DNA of 5,403 nt from UBA1189 sp045544835. Lineage in GTDB: Bacteria; Bacteroidota; Bacteroidia; Bacteroidales; Bacteroidaceae. Of the stretch, positions 5,373-5,403 are shown piece by piece (position 1 is the first letter of the stretch; every line of letters starts with the position of its first letter). Where the stretch lies: the NCBI GenBank assembly GCA_045544835.1, contig JAZPZS010000002.1:1-5403 (forward strand), given 5' to 3'. Under the pieces are notes generated by a model, which worked only from the letters and a program-made list of their open reading frames with translations, did not search any database and was not told where the DNA came from. The position numbers and the translations under genes are program-made.

Positions 5373-5403
5373 ATGCTCACCGCGGACAAAGTTACAGAAT
5401 TAT
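5373..5403 (+). CDS. Probable IS982-family transposase, first 10 codons, cut by window edge
   Basis: Seen: ATG 5373 opens a frame reading MLTADKVTEL up to the right edge, preceded by a well-spaced promoter. Known: Bacteroidales IS982-family transposases commonly begin with a very similar M-(L/I)-(T/S)-x-DKVTEIF segment before a conserved ADDFCK-like stretch. Inference: this is the N-terminus of such a DDE transposase, so the right end of the window enters an insertion sequence. The call rests on ten residues only, so another protein with a similar start cannot be ruled out. No ribosome binding site is visible, as is common in this phylum. Confidence 0.5.
   Translation, partial: MLTADKVTEL

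Larger units (their letters stand above)
5246..5403 (+). mobile_element. Probable left end of an insertion sequence (IS982-like), boundary approximate
   Basis: The inferred transposase start (5373), a dedicated promoter (5303-5334) and a shift to A/T-rich sequence from about 5240-5270 suggest that an IS begins in this interval. The palindrome CCCTATAGGG (5250-5259) or the following bases could mark the end, but the matching right terminal repeat is outside the window, so the junction and target duplication cannot be placed. The start given is an estimate. Confidence 0.35.

Noticed and set aside
5387..5394. A TAACTTTG -7-like box on the minus strand
   Set aside because: It lies inside the probable transposase start codons, its -33 region is outside the window, and no minus-strand gene lies downstream; probably chance.

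Overview
The window looks like a chromosomal segment from a member of the Bacteroidales (Bacteroides/Prevotella-like). Four things point there. Promoters match the Bacteroidetes form (TTTG-like -33, about 20 bp, TAnnTTTG -7). Start codons mostly lack Shine-Dalgarno sites. The tRNA genes do not encode CCA. The proteins are of types common in that order: a POTRA-less Omp85 barrel, a secreted GH2 enzyme, an adenosine-kinase-like PfkB protein and a PDZ-S41 protease. Genus cannot be fixed from this sequence.

Left part, minus strand (1-1698): a 440-residue outer-membrane beta-barrel of the Omp85/surface-antigen superfamily is followed after 51 bp by the first 108 codons of a secreted glycoside hydrolase family 2 enzyme (beta-galactosidase-like) that runs off the left edge. 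No terminator or clear promoter lies between them, so they may be co-transcribed, probably from a promoter near 1791-1798.

Middle (1893-2245): two identical tRNA-Asn(GTT) genes lie in tandem on the minus strand with an exact 100-bp offset. They share an upstream promoter (2207-2238) and end in an intrinsic terminator (1893-1927). The tRNA promoter is back to back with, and touches, the promoter of the plus-strand kinase gene.

Right part, plus strand (2282-5010): a PfkB/adenosine-kinase-like sugar or nucleoside kinase, then an S41 C-terminal-processing protease with its own well-formed promoter in the junction, closed by a perfect 18-bp-stem terminator. The stretch 5011-5372 is non-coding. 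It holds that terminator, a 9-mer repeated three times at exactly 22-nt steps, several inverted repeats and a good promoter. The promoter leads into ATG 5373, whose ten visible codons resemble the N-terminus of IS982-family transposases, so the right edge is probably the left end of an insertion sequence.

Overall this is mostly ordinary core-genome content (cell envelope, tRNA, nucleoside metabolism, envelope proteolysis) with a probable mobile element at the right edge. I see no convincing undescribed multi-gene system. The most notable items are the touching divergent tRNA/kinase promoters, the 22-nt-phased repeat and the IS junction.
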